This document shows positions 32,699 to 44,289 of a stretch of 64,000 nt of DNA, piece after piece. The translations under genes were made by a program, and so were the position numbers. Each line of letters begins with the position of its first letter. Position 1 is the stretch's first letter. A model generated the notes under the pieces. That model ran no database searches. It was not told where the DNA came from and saw only the letters and a list, made by a program, of their open reading frames with translations. This stretch comes from Enterobacterales bacterium (lineage in GTDB: Bacteria; Pseudomonadota; Gammaproteobacteria; Enterobacterales; Enterobacteriaceae), in the NCBI GenBank assembly GCA_947478475.1, contig CANJWD010000001.1, positions 1 through 64,000 on the forward strand, written 5' to 3'.

Positions 32699-33684
32699 AT
32701 AAAACAATCGATAAAACAATCAATGAAGTTTCCGTGGTGATCCCGGTTTATAACGAACAGGACAGTCTGCCCGCATTACTTGAGCGAACCCTTGCGGCCT
32801 GCCGCCAGCTCAGCCAGCGCTGGGAAATTATTCTGGTCGATGATGGCAGTGACGACGCCTCTGCCGAAATACTGACGGCGGCGGCACAGGCTGAAGACAG
32901 CGCCATTATTGCCGTGTTACTCAACCGTAACTATGGGCAGCATGCGGCGATCATGGCAGGATTTAACCAGGCTCGTGGTGATCTTGTGATAACACTGGAT
33001 GCCGATTTACAGAATCCACCGGAAGAAATTCCACGCCTGGTGGCAGTGGCACAACAGGGCTATGATGTGGTCGGCACAATCCGTACCAATCGCCAGGATT
33101 CTCTGTTTCGTAAAATAGCATCGGGCATGGTTAACCGCATGATCCAAAAAGTCACTGGCAGAGCCATGGGCGATTATGGCTGCATGCTGCGCGCTTATCG
33201 CCGTCACATTATCGAGGCAATGCTGAACTGCCACGAACGCAGCACCTTTATTCCTATACTGGCCAATACCTTTGCCAGACGCACCACCGAAATTCAGGTG
33301 CGCCACGCCGAACGTGAGTTTGGTGAGTCAAAATACAGTTTTATGAGCCTAATCAATTTGATGTACGATTTGCTGACCTGTCTGACGACCACACCGCTGC
33401 GTCTGCTCAGTGTCGTGGGCAGTATTATCGCCATCAGCGGTTTTATGCTGGCAACGATGTTAATTGCTCTGCGTTTACTGCTGGGCCCTGTCTGGGCAGC
33501 AAACGGTGTGTTTACTCTGTTTGCGCTGCTTTTTATGTTTATTGGGGCACAGTTTGTTGGTATGGGGTTACTCGGTGAGTATATTGGCCGTATCTATAAT
33601 GATGTACGCGCCCGCCCGCGTTATTTTATTCAAAGAGTGGTTACTGCTGCACGTACTAAAAACGATCATAATAACAAGGAATAA
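32689..33684 (+). CDS. arnC: Undecaprenyl-phosphate 4-deoxy-4-formamido-L-arabinose transferase
   Basis: ArnC puts the formylated aminoarabinose from UDP onto undecaprenyl phosphate at the inner face of the membrane. GT2 domain with [25 protein letters not shown], and [13 protein letters not shown] in the first 130 residues, two C-terminal membrane spans (about 235-310). 331 residues (322 in E. coli). The start is a GTG at 32689 overlapping the arnB stub. It has lost the upstream gene that carried the operon promoter, so its expression is uncertain. Confidence 0.95.
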   Translation: MSLDKTIDKTINEVSVVIPVYNEQDSLPALLERTLAACRQLSQRWEIILVDDGSDDASAEILTAAAQAEDSAIIAVLLNRNYGQHAAIMAGFNQARGDLVITLDADLQNPPEEIPRLVAVAQQGYDVVGTIRTNRQDSLFRKIASGMVNRMIQKVTGRAMGDYGCMLRAYRRHIIEAMLNCHERSTFIPILANTFARRTTEIQVRHAEREFGESKYSFMSLINLMYDLLTCLTTTPLRLLSVVGSIIAISGFMLATMLIALRLLLGPVWAANGVFTLFALLFMFIGAQFVGMGLLGEYIGRIYNDVRARPRYFIQRVVTAARTKNDHNNKE

Positions 33685-33687
33685 TAA

Positions 33688-35688
33688 GTGAGAGCGATTG
33701 TCTTTGCCTATCACGATATAGGCTGCGTGGGTTTAAATGCTTTGCGAGCCGCGGGTTATCAGATTCAGGCAGTGTTTACCCATCGTGATGATCCAAAAGA
33801 AAATCATTTTTTCTCCTCTGTGGCACACTTAGCTGCCGATTTACAGCTGCCTGTTTTTTCGCCTGACGATGTTAATCATCCGTTATGGGTGCAGCGCATC
33901 GCGCAGTTCAAACCCGATATGATTTTCTCCTTTTATTATCGCCGGTTATTGGGTGAGCAAATTCTTTCACTGGCCACACAGGGTGCCTTTAATTTGCATG
34001 GTTCCCTGTTGCCGCGTTATCGCGGCTGTGCGCCAGTCAACTGGGCTTTGATTCATGGTGAACAAGAGACGGGCGTTACCCTGCACAAAATGGTACTACG
34101 CGCCGATGCTGGTGACATTATTGGCCAGTCCAGAGTGGCGATTACCTCAGACGATACAGCGCTGACACTGCATCGTAAACTGCGTGATGCGGCGCAGTTG
34201 CTGTTGGCTTCTCTGCTGCCCGGATTAAAATCAGGTACGTACCCGCTGACACCGCAAAATGAAAATGACGCCAGCTACTTTGGACGCCGTCGCGCAGCTG
34301 ATGGTGAAATTGACTGGTCACACTCGGCTCAGGACGTCCATAACCTGGTCCGCGCGGTAACCGAGCCTTATCCCGGTGCCCTGACTCACCACGGAGTACA
34401 AAAACTTACTGTCTGGCGCTCACAGCCCATAAACCAGACTACCGATAAGCCCGCAGGGACGGCATTATCCATCGCCCCACTGACCATTGCCTGTGGCAAA
34501 GGCGTACTGGAGATTATCAGTGGCCAGGGGGAGTCTGGTTTGTACCTACAGGGAAGCCAGCTGGCGACAGAGGCAGGACTGGTGCCTGGCAGCCAGCTGG
34601 CGGCCAGATTCAGTTCACGACCCGCCCAGCGTACGCGGATTTTGATCCTTGGAGTCAATGGCTTTATCGGTAATCATTTAACCGAGCGCCTGTTACGCGA
34701 AGACCATTACGAAGTCTATGGGCTGGATATTGGCTCTGATGCGATCAGCCGTTTTATCGGCAATCCCTATTTTCATTTTATTGAGGGTGATATCAGTATC
34801 CACTCTGAATGGATTGAATATCACATTAAAAAATGTGACGTCATTCTGCCGCTGGTGGCGATTGCCACACCTGTCGAATACACCCGTAATCCGCTGCGCG
34901 TTTTCGAACTGGATTTTGAAGAAAATCTTAAAATTGTGCGTTACTGTGTTAAGTACCAAAAACGCATTATTTTCCCTTCTACCTCCGAAGTGTATGGCAT
35001 GTGCGACGATAAAGAGTTTGATGAAGATAACTCAAACCTGACCGTTGGCCCGATCCATAAACAACGCTGGATTTATTCAGTCTCGAAGCAGTTACTCGAC
35101 CGCGTTATCTGGGCCTATGGCGAGAAGGAAGGCCTGAAATTCACTCTGTTCCGCCCCTTTAACTGGATGGGACCAAGGCTGGATAACCTCGACGCGGCGC
35201 GTATTGGCAGCTCGCGCGCTATCACTCAGCTCATCCTGAATCTGGTGGAAGGATCGCCAATACAGCTGGTGGATGGCGGAGAGCAAAAACGCTGTTTTAC
35301 TGATATTAACGACGGCATTGAAGCCCTGTTTCTCATTATTGAAAACCGCGGCGATCGGGCGGATGGCCAGATTATTAATATTGGTAATCCGCATAATGAA
35401 TCCAGCATTCGTGGCCTTGCCGAAATGCTGTTGCACAGTTTTGAGCAGCATGAACTGCGCCATCGCTTCCCGCCCTTCGCCGGCTTTAAAGTGGTTGAAA
35501 GTCGTGCTTACTATGGCAAAGGTTATCAGGACGTTGAATACCGTACGCCGAGCATCGAAAATGCCTGGCGGCTGTTAAACTGGAAACCGCAGACGGACAT
35601 GCAGCATACCGTGGCCGCCACGCTCGATTTCTTTCTGCGTAGTGCTGTCCTGGATCAGAACGCCGTCCTGGATCAGGAAGCAACATGA
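33688..35688 (+). CDS. arnA: Bifunctional UDP-L-Ara4N formyltransferase / UDP-GlcA decarboxylase
   Basis: ArnA has two enzymes in one chain. Residues 1-300 are the formyltransferase with [12 protein letters not shown] (catalytic His) and the HPASYF-like ASYFGRR block. Residues 315-660 are the NAD-dependent decarboxylase with [10 protein letters not shown], and the SDR pair in the Y-S-V-S-K motif. 666 residues, GTG start at 33688. The last residues ([14 protein letters not shown]) come from an 18-bp duplication at 35644-35679. It overlaps arnD by 4 bp. Without arnB the decarboxylase product has no further use here unless arnB is elsewhere. Confidence 0.96.
   Translation: MRAIVFAYHDIGCVGLNALRAAGYQIQAVFTHRDDPKENHFFSSVAHLAADLQLPVFSPDDVNHPLWVQRIAQFKPDMIFSFYYRRLLGEQILSLATQGAFNLHGSLLPRYRGCAPVNWALIHGEQETGVTLHKMVLRADAGDIIGQSRVAITSDDTALTLHRKLRDAAQLLLASLLPGLKSGTYPLTPQNENDASYFGRRRAADGEIDWSHSAQDVHNLVRAVTEPYPGALTHHGVQKLTVWRSQPINQTTDKPAGTALSIAPLTIACGKGVLEIISGQGESGLYLQGSQLATEAGLVPGSQLAARFSSRPAQRTRILILGVNGFIGNHLTERLLREDHYEVYGLDIGSDAISRFIGNPYFHFIEGDISIHSEWIEYHIKKCDVILPLVAIATPVEYTRNPLRVFELDFEENLKIVRYCVKYQKRIIFPSTSEVYGMCDDKEFDEDNSNLTVGPIHKQRWIYSVSKQLLDRVIWAYGEKEGLKFTLFRPFNWMGPRLDNLDAARIGSSRAITQLILNLVEGSPIQLVDGGEQKRCFTDINDGIEALFLIIENRGDRADGQIINIGNPHNESSIRGLAEMLLHSFEQHELRHRFPPFAGFKVVESRAYYGKGYQDVEYRTPSIENAWRLLNWKPQTDMQHTVAATLDFFLRSAVLDQNAVLDQEAT
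35644..35679. repeat. 18-bp tandem duplication at the arnA 3' end
   Basis: GCTGTCCTGGATCAGAAC at 35644-35661 is followed by GCCGTCCTGGATCAGGAA. It adds six residues in frame ([12 protein letters not shown]) just before the stop. Confidence 0.85.
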
Positions 35689-36578
35689 AAAAAGTGGGTT
35701 TGAGGATCGATGTCGATACCTGGCGTGGTACCCGGCAGGGTGTGCCCTGCCTGCTCGAACTGCTGGATCGCTACGCTGTAGTGGCCAGTTTTTTTTTTAG
35801 TGTCGGGCCGGACAATATGGGGCGCCATTTATGGCGGCTGTTGCGTCCGCAGTTCCTGTGGAAAATGCTGCGCTCTAATGCCGCTGCCCTTTATGGCTGG
35901 GATATTTTGCTCGCCGGCACCTTTTGGCCGGGCAGGCTGATCGCCCGCTCTCTCGGTGGATTAATGAAAACAGCAGTCGTAGCAGGCCATGAAGCAGGGC
36001 TGCATGCCTGGGACCACTATGGCTGGCAGGCAAATATTGAGAGCTGGTCACCACCACAACTGGCGCAACAGATACGCCTCGGCATAGAAGCGCTGGCGCA
36101 AAGTACCGGTGTGCCGGTCTGTTGTTCGGCGGCACCCGGATGGCGCGCCGATCAGCGCGTGTTAGAGGTTAAGCAATCTTTTGACTTTATTTATAACAGC
36201 GACTGCCGCGGAACCCATCCCTTTCTTCCACTGCTGCCTGACGGGCGCACTGGCAGTCCGCAGATCCCGGTTACACTGCCCACTTTTGATGAAGTCGTCG
36301 GTCGCCACGCCAGTGCCCGAAATTTTAATGACTATCTGCTCACCGCTATTGCGCAGGATCGCGGCACCCCCGTGTATACCATCCATGCGGAAGTCGAAGG
36401 CATCTCCTGCGCAGGGATGTTTGAGCAGCTGTTGATACGCGCCCGGGAGCAGGGGATAGCGTTCTGCCCATTAAGCGAGTTGCTCCCTGCTGACCGGGCA
36501 TCTCTCCCATTGGGCCGCATCGTGCGCTCGCACATTGCCGGGCGGGAGGGCTGGCTCGGCTGTCAGTCCGCTGCTTAA
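35685..36578 (+). CDS. arnD: 4-deoxy-4-formamido-L-arabinose-phosphoundecaprenol deformylase
   Basis: ArnD removes the formyl group from the lipid-linked sugar. NodB-type polysaccharide deacetylase domain: [10 protein letters not shown] holds the first metal Asp, [10 protein letters not shown] the His-x-x-x-His equivalent, and the C-terminal TIHAEVEG the last His. 297 residues, as usual. ATGA overlap with arnA; the next gene, arnT, starts after its stop. Confidence 0.95.
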   Translation: MKKVGLRIDVDTWRGTRQGVPCLLELLDRYAVVASFFFSVGPDNMGRHLWRLLRPQFLWKMLRSNAAALYGWDILLAGTFWPGRLIARSLGGLMKTAVVAGHEAGLHAWDHYGWQANIESWSPPQLAQQIRLGIEALAQSTGVPVCCSAAPGWRADQRVLEVKQSFDFIYNSDCRGTHPFLPLLPDGRTGSPQIPVTLPTFDEVVGRHASARNFNDYLLTAIAQDRGTPVYTIHAEVEGISCAGMFEQLLIRAREQGIAFCPLSELLPADRASLPLGRIVRSHIAGREGWLGCQSAA

Positions 36579-36591
36579 CAAGCGGCGCATT

Positions 36592-36651
36592 ATCGTAAAA
36601 ACCAGCATCGTGAAAACCAGTACCATGAAAACCAGTATGACGAAAATAATC
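36592..36651 (+). repeat. 15-bp tandem repeat, four units, at the arnT start
   Basis: Units ATCGTAAAAACCAGC, ATCGTGAAAACCAGT, ACCATGAAAACCAGT and a worn ATGACGAAAATAATC run from 36592 to 36651. Each carries a possible start (GTA, GTG, ATG, ATG) in the arnT frame, so the N-terminus ([15 protein letters not shown]) depends on which is used. Confidence 0.8.
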
Positions 36652-38340
36652 AATGGCCGCAGCATAGCGCTGCTGGCACTTTTTTTTGTCCTGACCTACC
36701 TGTTACCTTTGAACAGCCGCCTGTTATGGCAGCCGGATGAAACGCGTTATGCCGAGATCAGCCGTGAGATGTTGCAACGCGGGGACTGGGTAGTCCCGCA
36801 CCTGTTAGGAGTGCGTTATTTTGAAAAACCGGTAGCAGGCTATTGGATCAATAACATCAGCCAGTGGCTGTTGGGCGACAGTAATTTTTCTGTACGTTTT
36901 GGTTCAGTTTTTTGCAGCGCACTCAGCGCCGGACTACTTTTCTGGCTGGCATGGTTGTTGTGGCGTGATAGCCGCCGTGCATTTGCCGCCGCTCTGATCT
37001 ATCTCTCGTCATTGTTGGTATCTGGCGTTGGTACCTACAGCGTGCTGGATCCGATGATTTCGTTGTGGATGATGGCAGCAATGTTCAGCAGTTATCTTAT
37101 GCTACAGCCCGCTACGCGCCGAAAAAAAATTGCTGCTTATCTGTTGCTTGGCCTGGCCTGCGGGATGGGCTTTATGACCAAAGGTTTTTTGGCACTGGTG
37201 CTGCCAGTTATTTCGCTACTTCCGGTGGTAATTCAACAACGCCAGTTTAAACAACTCGTTATTTTTGGCCCGATAGCTCTGTTTGCAGCACTGCTGATCA
37301 GTAGCCCATGGATGCTGGCTATCGCTATGCGGGAACCGGATTTTTGGCATTATTTTTTCTGGGTTGAACATATCCAGCGTTTTGCTGCCGATAACGCGCA
37401 GCATAAGGCGCCAGGCTGGTACTACCTGCCGCTACTTTTTGCCGGAGCGCTGCCCTGGGCCGGGCTGTTACCAGGTGCGTTAATTAACGCCTGGCGCAAA
37501 CGGGCAGAATGCCCCGAGCTGTTTTTTCTGCTTAGCTGGCTGCTGATGCCACTGTTTTTTTTCAGCCTGGCAAAGGGTAAGCTGTTGACCTACATCTTAC
37601 CCTGCATGGCCCCGCTGGCGTTATTGATGGCAGCCTGGGCTACCGACTGTGCTGCTACCCTGCAAACGCGGGTATTTAAAATCAACAGCGTTATCAATCT
37701 GTTGGCTGGCGCAGTGTGCGTACTGGGAGTTTTGCTGTCAGGTTACGCAACCGTTATTCCGCTGCTGCCACCACAACTACAGCAAATTTTTCAGCAAATA
37801 TCACCGTTTTCCCCGCAGGAAAATATAAACATTCTGCTAGCGGCAACTGCTTTTGCTGCCTGGGGATTGATCGGTTACTGGAGTGGTAAAAACAGTGCCC
37901 AGCGCTGGCAATGGGCGGCAATCTGCCCTCTGTTGCTGAGTTTATTTCTCGCTGATATCCTGCCGCAAAAAATCATTAATGCTAAGCAGCCACAGTATTT
38001 CATCGGCCATAATATCGCATTGCTGAGAGAGAGCCGTTATCTGCTGACTGATAACGTTGGGCTGGCCGCCGGGCTGGCATGGGAACTAAAACGCAGTGAT
38101 ATCCTGATGCTGGGTGAAAAGGGTGAGCTGTCGTACGGACTCGATTATCCCGACGCTGCCGGGCGCTGGATAAACAAGACAGATTTTTCTGCCTGGTTAG
38201 CGGCTGCCAGAATGCAGGGAGATGTGTCACTGGTATTACAACTGGCAGAAGGGGAAGATCTATCCGTGCTGCTACCCACAGCGGATAAAATCAGCCGCAT
38301 ACACCGATTTATCCTGTTATGGTACAAAAAACAGCCATGA
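36625..38340 (+). CDS. arnT: Lipid IV(A) 4-amino-4-deoxy-L-arabinosyltransferase
   Basis: ArnT moves L-Ara4N from undecaprenyl phosphate to lipid A at the periplasmic side, giving resistance to polymyxin and cationic peptides. Integral membrane GT83/PMT-type enzyme with about twelve spans. The signature [19 protein letters not shown] with its two acidic catalytic residues is near residue 30, followed by [12 protein letters not shown] and [15 protein letters not shown]. The start is uncertain because of the 15-bp repeats; the ATG at 36625 is used here (571 residues, 550 in E. coli). No strong ribosome site is seen. Confidence 0.93.
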   Translation: MKTSMTKIINGRSIALLALFFVLTYLLPLNSRLLWQPDETRYAEISREMLQRGDWVVPHLLGVRYFEKPVAGYWINNISQWLLGDSNFSVRFGSVFCSALSAGLLFWLAWLLWRDSRRAFAAALIYLSSLLVSGVGTYSVLDPMISLWMMAAMFSSYLMLQPATRRKKIAAYLLLGLACGMGFMTKGFLALVLPVISLLPVVIQQRQFKQLVIFGPIALFAALLISSPWMLAIAMREPDFWHYFFWVEHIQRFAADNAQHKAPGWYYLPLLFAGALPWAGLLPGALINAWRKRAECPELFFLLSWLLMPLFFFSLAKGKLLTYILPCMAPLALLMAAWATDCAATLQTRVFKINSVINLLAGAVCVLGVLLSGYATVIPLLPPQLQQIFQQISPFSPQENINILLAATAFAAWGLIGYWSGKNSAQRWQWAAICPLLLSLFLADILPQKIINAKQPQYFIGHNIALLRESRYLLTDNVGLAAGLAWELKRSDILMLGEKGELSYGLDYPDAAGRWINKTDFSAWLAAARMQGDVSLVLQLAEGEDLSVLLPTADKISRIHRFILLWYKKQP

Positions 38341-38684
38341 GCAACTGGCTATTGCTGCTGTTAGTCAGCGCGCTCACCTGCGCGGGCCAGTTATGCCAAA
38401 AGCAGGCCGCGCGCCACTGGCATCCACAATTAACGATAATACGCAACATACTGATGTTACGCTGGATGCTGACTGCCGTTTTTTTGCTTGTTCTGGCGAT
38501 GGTGCTGTGGCTGCGCTTATTACAATATTTACCTCTCAGCGTTGCTTACCCGATGCTGAGTCTTAATCTGGTCCTGGTAACATTTTCTGCCCGAATTTTT
38601 TTCGCGGAAACCACATCGTTACGTCACTGGATAGGGATCTTTTGCGTTATATCAGGTATTTTTCTGATAAGCAGTGCAGCATGA
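38337..38684 (+). CDS. arnE: L-Ara4N-phosphoundecaprenol flippase subunit ArnE
   Basis: Small four-span EamA/SMR-like membrane protein that, with ArnF, flips the lipid-linked sugar across the inner membrane. The ATG at 38337 overlaps the arnT stop (ATGA), giving 115 residues. Landmarks are [37 protein letters not shown] and the C-terminal glycine-rich span. Confidence 0.92.
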   Translation: MSNWLLLLLVSALTCAGQLCQKQAARHWHPQLTIIRNILMLRWMLTAVFLLVLAMVLWLRLLQYLPLSVAYPMLSLNLVLVTFSARIFFAETTSLRHWIGIFCVISGIFLISSAA

Positions 38685-39073
38685 GAGTCAGCAGTGGCTG
38701 GGCCTGGGGATTAGCGAGTGTGCTATTGATCTCTGCCGCACAACCGCTGATGAAATGGGGCATGGTGCAGCTGCCATCGACATTGCCAGGTGATATCGCT
38801 GGGATTGTCGCTATCCCGAAGCCTGCTCTGCTGGCGGTAGGTGGCGGGCTGGCCTGTTACGGTATCTCCATGTTCTGCTGGTTTTTTGCCCTGCGTGATT
38901 TACCGCTGAACAGGGCTTATCCGTTATTAAGCCTCAGTTATGTGCTGGTTTATCTGGTGGCGGTGCTATTGCCCTGCTTTCATGAACCAGCCAGCACAGT
39001 CAAAACACTGGGTAATACGCTTATCCTGGTGGGGATCTGGCTAATCTATTCTGAGACTAAACCCAAAAAATAG
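38681..39073 (+). CDS. arnF: L-Ara4N-phosphoundecaprenol flippase subunit ArnF
   Basis: Second half of the flippase, 130 residues with four spans. The ATG at 38681 overlaps the arnE stop. Landmarks are [41 protein letters not shown]. It closes the arn operon. The region 39074-39216 after it has no gene. Confidence 0.9.
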   Translation: MRVSSGWAWGLASVLLISAAQPLMKWGMVQLPSTLPGDIAGIVAIPKPALLAVGGGLACYGISMFCWFFALRDLPLNRAYPLLSLSYVLVYLVAVLLPCFHEPASTVKTLGNTLILVGIWLIYSETKPKK

Positions 39074-39216
39074 CGGTGAGTCCGGCACAATCTGGCTCGT
39101 TTCCATCTGTATGCCATGAATTGTTATCTATTGTTTTATGTTGTCAATTCAATATCATAAAATAACACCGATAAAGTAAACTTCTTACACCTGGTTGTGT
39201 TTTGTGGCGGTATGTT

Positions 39217-39681
39217 ATGCGTTTTTGGATTGTATTAACCAGTCTCGTTATTATCGGTTGTGGCAGTCGCGTGCCAGTGCCAGCACCAAAAGGAGCACTG
39301 ACAGATCCCGAACAGGTGATAGCGCATTTACACGCACAGCTTGATCAATGGAAGGGGACACCGTACCGCGAAGGTGGCGCTGATCGATATGGTGTGGACT
39401 GTTCAGGTTTTGTCTGGCTCACCTTCCGTGAGCGCTTTACCATCTCCTTGCCACGCACCACTAAAGCACTAAGCGTGCTGGGTAATGCAGTACCCCGACA
39501 GCATCTGCGGCCCGGGGATTTGCTTTTTTTTAAAACTGGCCAGGGTAATAAAGGGCTACATGTGGGTATTTATCAGACTCAGAATCGTTTTATCCATGCT
39601 TCCACAAGCAGAGGGGTGATGCTCTCTTCTCTGCAAAACAGGTACTGGCGTAAGGTTTACTGGCTGGCAAGACGTCTTTAA
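39217..39681 (+). CDS. nlpC: NlpC/P60 lipoprotein peptidoglycan hydrolase
   Basis: Outer-membrane-type lipoprotein of the NlpC/P60 cysteine peptidase family, which cuts the stem peptides of peptidoglycan. The ATG at 39217 gives a 14-residue signal ending in the lipobox VIIGC (Cys 15). The catalytic triad is visible: Cys 62 in GVDCSGFVW, His 114 in GLHVGIY, His 127 in FIHAST. 154 residues as in E. coli NlpC. It faces aroH, the arrangement near aroH/nlpC in other enterics. Confidence 0.93.
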   Translation: MRFWIVLTSLVIIGCGSRVPVPAPKGALTDPEQVIAHLHAQLDQWKGTPYREGGADRYGVDCSGFVWLTFRERFTISLPRTTKALSVLGNAVPRQHLRPGDLLFFKTGQGNKGLHVGIYQTQNRFIHASTSRGVMLSSLQNRYWRKVYWLARRL

Positions 39682-39744
39682 ATACCTGTTTTATCATATA
39701 ATACTTTGTGATGAGCAGCAAAAATTCCTATCACAAAAATGTAC

Positions 39745-40803
39745 TCAAATCGATGAGCTCATCCGGCTGTCAACAGCCTCTGCCAGTATGGCTAAAAGTT
39801 GCTCTGTTTCAGCCAGGCCGAGACAAGGATCAGTGATCGACTGACCATAAATCAGCGCCTGACCAGAATGAATTTTTTGTGCTCCGGCAACCAGAAAACT
39901 TTCTGCCATAACACCGATAATAGCTGTTGTACCAGCGTGAATCTGCCGACTGATATCAACAGCGACATCCAGCTGGCGCTGGTATATTTTCTGGCAGTTA
40001 GCATGACTGAGATCAACCAGCAGGTACTCTGTAAGATTACAGGTGCGCAACATCTTACAGGCGGCAGCAATATCTGCAGCGCCATAGTTGGGCCGTTTAC
40101 CACCACGCATAACGAGATGGCCCCATGGATTACCAGCGGTCTGATAGATAGTCATCTGGCCATTTTTGTCAGGCGACAGAAACATATGACTGCTGTTTGC
40201 AGCACGAATGGCATCAATGGCGATCCTGATGTTACCGTCGGTGCCATTTTTAAAACCTACCGGGCAGGAAAGCGCTGATGCCATTTCACGATGGATCTGG
40301 CTTTCCGTAGTACGTGCTCCTATGGCGCCCCAGCTGATGAGATCAGCAATATACTGCCCGGTCACCATATCCAGAAATTCTGTAGCAGTCGGCAATCCTG
40401 ATTGATTGATGGCCAGCAATAATTTCCGTGCAAGGGTGATGCCTAAATTGACCTGGCATGAGCCATCAAGCAGCGGATCAGAAATCAGCCCTTTCCAGCC
40501 AATAGTCGTACGCGGCTTTTCAAAATAGGCGCGCATCACCACTTCCAGCTGCACCCGGTAACGTTGCCGCAACAAATTAAGCTGCGCGGCATAATCGATT
40601 GCCGCCGCTGGATCATGAATAGAACAGGGCCCAATCACTACAAGCAAACGATGATCTTTCCCACTGATAATTTTCTCAATTCTGTCACGTGATGCCAGCA
40701 CGTTGTCAGCAATTTCCGGTGATACCGGCAGACTATCGATAATTTGTTGTGGCGTCATCAAACTGTCGATACGCTGAGTGCGCAGTTCATCTGTTTTGTG
40801 CAT
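39745..40803 (-). CDS. aroH: DAHP synthase, Trp-sensitive type
   Basis: Joins phosphoenolpyruvate and erythrose 4-phosphate, the entry to aromatic amino acid synthesis. The class I alpha type is shown by LLVVIGPCSIHDP, MRAYFEKPRTTIGWKGLISDP, and ARTTESQIHREMASALSCPVGFKNGT. The SHMFLSPDKNGQMTIYQT stretch matches AroH rather than AroG or AroF, so it should be inhibited by tryptophan. The ATG at 40803 (MHKTDELRT) is used; 352 residues. No TrpR operator was recognised upstream. Confidence 0.93.
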   Translation of the reverse strand: MHKTDELRTQRIDSLMTPQQIIDSLPVSPEIADNVLASRDRIEKIISGKDHRLLVVIGPCSIHDPAAAIDYAAQLNLLRQRYRVQLEVVMRAYFEKPRTTIGWKGLISDPLLDGSCQVNLGITLARKLLLAINQSGLPTATEFLDMVTGQYIADLISWGAIGARTTESQIHREMASALSCPVGFKNGTDGNIRIAIDAIRAANSSHMFLSPDKNGQMTIYQTAGNPWGHLVMRGGKRPNYGAADIAAACKMLRTCNLTEYLLVDLSHANCQKIYQRQLDVAVDISRQIHAGTTAIIGVMAESFLVAGAQKIHSGQALIYGQSITDPCLGLAETEQLLAILAEAVDSRMSSSI

Positions 40804-40894
40804 GGTTATTATTCTCTGAGCTGGGCATCTCTCTGCAGTCAATGACGTGAAAAATACTGCTTGCAGTGTGCATCTGTATCGGCTTTTCTGACCA

Positions 40895-40925
40895 TTAAAA
40901 GGGCGACATTACGTCGCCCTTTTAA
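40895..40925. terminator. Bidirectional-looking terminator after gapA
   Basis: Thirteen-bp perfect stem TTAAAAGGGCGAC / GTCGCCCTTTTAA with a five-base loop. On the minus strand it ends in TTTTAA after the stem, 37 bp beyond the gapA stop. It is a good rho-independent terminator for gapA. Confidence 0.85.
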
Positions 40926-40942
40926 TCCATTACGGACAGCAA

Positions 40943-41972
<1,030 letters not shown>

Positions 41973-42166
41973 TTATCAGAAAAAAAGGTTTATTTATCAA
42001 AATAAAAATGAACAGAACATGTTTATTTTGCAACAGGCAAAAGAGCCAGGAATAAATTCGGTGCATAAAAAATCACACTTATGCAAATGTTATTTTTTTG
42101 CGCACACCGGCGTACAGTTTAGATCAAAAAATCACCCATTTGTGGTTGTAACGCCTGTTATTTTTT

Positions 42167-44011
42167 TTAATGGACAGTTGCGCAAGTCAGACAAATGGCA
42201 TACCGATGCTGAGGATCACGCAGATCTTCAAATAACGGCGACGACACTTTCATTGCCATAGTCGCTTTGAGAAGCGGAGCAGGCAACCATGTCTGTACCA
42301 GATCTGCTAACACAGTGCGGACTGACGATTTCATTTCGCGACGCAGTATATCGAGCAGATTTAACGGCTGGGGATACCAAAGCTGCCAGGTTTTCAGTTG
42401 CGCCAGTGCTGCTGCTTTTACCACAGCAGTGTCAAAATCCCCCAGTTCATCAACCAGCCCATTATTTTTTGCATCAACACCCGTCCACACACGGCCCTGC
42501 GCAATTTTGTCGATCTGTTCTGGTGTTTTATGGCGGGAAGCCGCTACCAAAGCAACAAAATTTTTATAACCACGTTCCACATTTAACCGTATCATCTGTG
42601 ATACCTGCTCAGGTAACGCCCTGGTCACAGAGACATCAGCCAGTGGCGAAGTAGCAACACCATCGCTATAAATACCCATGCTCCCCAGAGTATTTTCAAC
42701 CGTATTCACTACGCCAAAGACACCTATCGAACCAGTAAGAGTACTTGGGCTGGCAATGATATAGTCAGCCGGAGTTGATATCCAATAGCCGCCAGAGGCG
42801 GCCAGCCCCCCCATGGAAACTACAATGGGTTTGCCCGCTTTGTGCAAGGCTGCTAATTCTGAGCGAATGATCTCAGAACCAGTGACACTGCCTCCCGGGC
42901 TATTCACACGCAATACCAGTGCCTTGATTTTTGGGTCCAGGCGCGCCTGACGTATTTCAGCGGCGGCGGTGTCGGCACCTACTATACCTGGGATGCGTGA
43001 ACTGTCAGTGATCGTGCCGTTCGCAAAAATAACGGCGATTTGTTGCTCCTGTTGTAACGTCGTGACAGGCTGATAATCGTACATGCTGACATAGTTAAAC
43101 TCTTTTTGCTGCTCGTTCCAGCCAAACGTTTTTATCAGATCGATTTCAACGTTGCTGCGATCAGCCAGCTGATCGACCCACTTATTGTCTAACGCATACC
43201 TGGCACTATCCCCTTTTGTTGCCTTCAAACCGGCCAGCATCGTCGCTGCGTCAGGAAACATCTGCCCGGACGTGAGCTGGCGGTTAGCCGCGATAGCGTT
43301 AAGGTAATTTTCCCACAAACCATTTAGCCAAAGCTGGTCGGCCTCTTTTGCTTCAGGAGACATATTATCGCGAATGAAGGGCTCAACAGCAGATTTATAC
43401 GTCCCGACTCTGAAAACAGTAGTGGTAATTTTTAATTTTTCTAACAGTGATTTGTAGTAAAAATTATTACTGGAGAATCCATGCAGCCCGACCTCACCCT
43501 GGGGTGAAAGATAAATTTTGTTAGCAAAACTTGCCAGGTAATATTGTGTCTGGTTGTAGCTGTCGCCGATAGCGTATATCGGTTTGCCGCCATCACGAAA
43601 TTCTCTTAGAGCTTTACCAATATATTGCAGTGAAGGCTGATCTGCGCCCGCAAAATCTTTCAGTGACAATACAATGCCGGTAATATTTTCATCGGTCTTC
43701 GCCTGACGAATCATATCAACTAATTCAAATAAAGAGTTCTCCTGTAGCCGATTACTGGATGTATCCAGTAAGTTGCGTCCCCATTGCACACTATCGGTTA
43801 TCACCTGATCGACGACGATACCATTTAGATTAAGTAGTAATGCGCCTCTGGTGGCACCTGTATTATGCTGAGGCTGTACTATCAGCCAGATACCTATACC
43901 AGCCAGTACCAATAAAAAAACGAATAAATTCAGTATGCATTCTCTGACAAAATTAAGCAGACGCCAGGTCAGCTTGAAACATCGAGTAACAATTAGCCAC
44001 AAAACGTGCAT
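42167..44011 (-). CDS. sppA: Signal peptide peptidase SppA (protease IV, long form)
   Basis: Inner-membrane serine protease that digests cleaved signal peptides. Long 67K form of 614 residues (618 in E. coli) with one N-terminal membrane span (about 24-45). The catalytic Lys is in VFRVGTYKSAVEPF in the first half and the nucleophile Ser in MGGLAASGGYWIS in the second half, after NSPGGSVTGSE. It ends in YAICLTCATVH, close to the E. coli end. The start is at 44011. Confidence 0.96.
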   Translation of the reverse strand: MHVLWLIVTRCFKLTWRLLNFVRECILNLFVFLLVLAGIGIWLIVQPQHNTGATRGALLLNLNGIVVDQVITDSVQWGRNLLDTSSNRLQENSLFELVDMIRQAKTDENITGIVLSLKDFAGADQPSLQYIGKALREFRDGGKPIYAIGDSYNQTQYYLASFANKIYLSPQGEVGLHGFSSNNFYYKSLLEKLKITTTVFRVGTYKSAVEPFIRDNMSPEAKEADQLWLNGLWENYLNAIAANRQLTSGQMFPDAATMLAGLKATKGDSARYALDNKWVDQLADRSNVEIDLIKTFGWNEQQKEFNYVSMYDYQPVTTLQQEQQIAVIFANGTITDSSRIPGIVGADTAAAEIRQARLDPKIKALVLRVNSPGGSVTGSEIIRSELAALHKAGKPIVVSMGGLAASGGYWISTPADYIIASPSTLTGSIGVFGVVNTVENTLGSMGIYSDGVATSPLADVSVTRALPEQVSQMIRLNVERGYKNFVALVAASRHKTPEQIDKIAQGRVWTGVDAKNNGLVDELGDFDTAVVKAAALAQLKTWQLWYPQPLNLLDILRREMKSSVRTVLADLVQTWLPAPLLKATMAMKVSSPLFEDLRDPQHRYAICLTCATVH

Positions 44012-44289
44012 GTTTTCTCCAGTAGAATAAAGTAGGCTCGTCCTGATTTTAACTCATTGCTGACAATCAGCATGAGGTCTTCATGTAAAATCATTTTTTA
44101 TAACAGATAATAGTGAGTTAGCGCAGAGCATGGCAAACAACGCTGCTATTGCTAACAACGAAAAAACTCTGGCCAGTGAAAATAGCAGTACACTGGCAGT
44201 GCCGCTACCTTCTGAAATATAGCGAGATACCGATAGCAGCTCCGTTACTACTGGTAGCCGTGCTTGCCTGTCATGCTGCGTCTGCCAGA

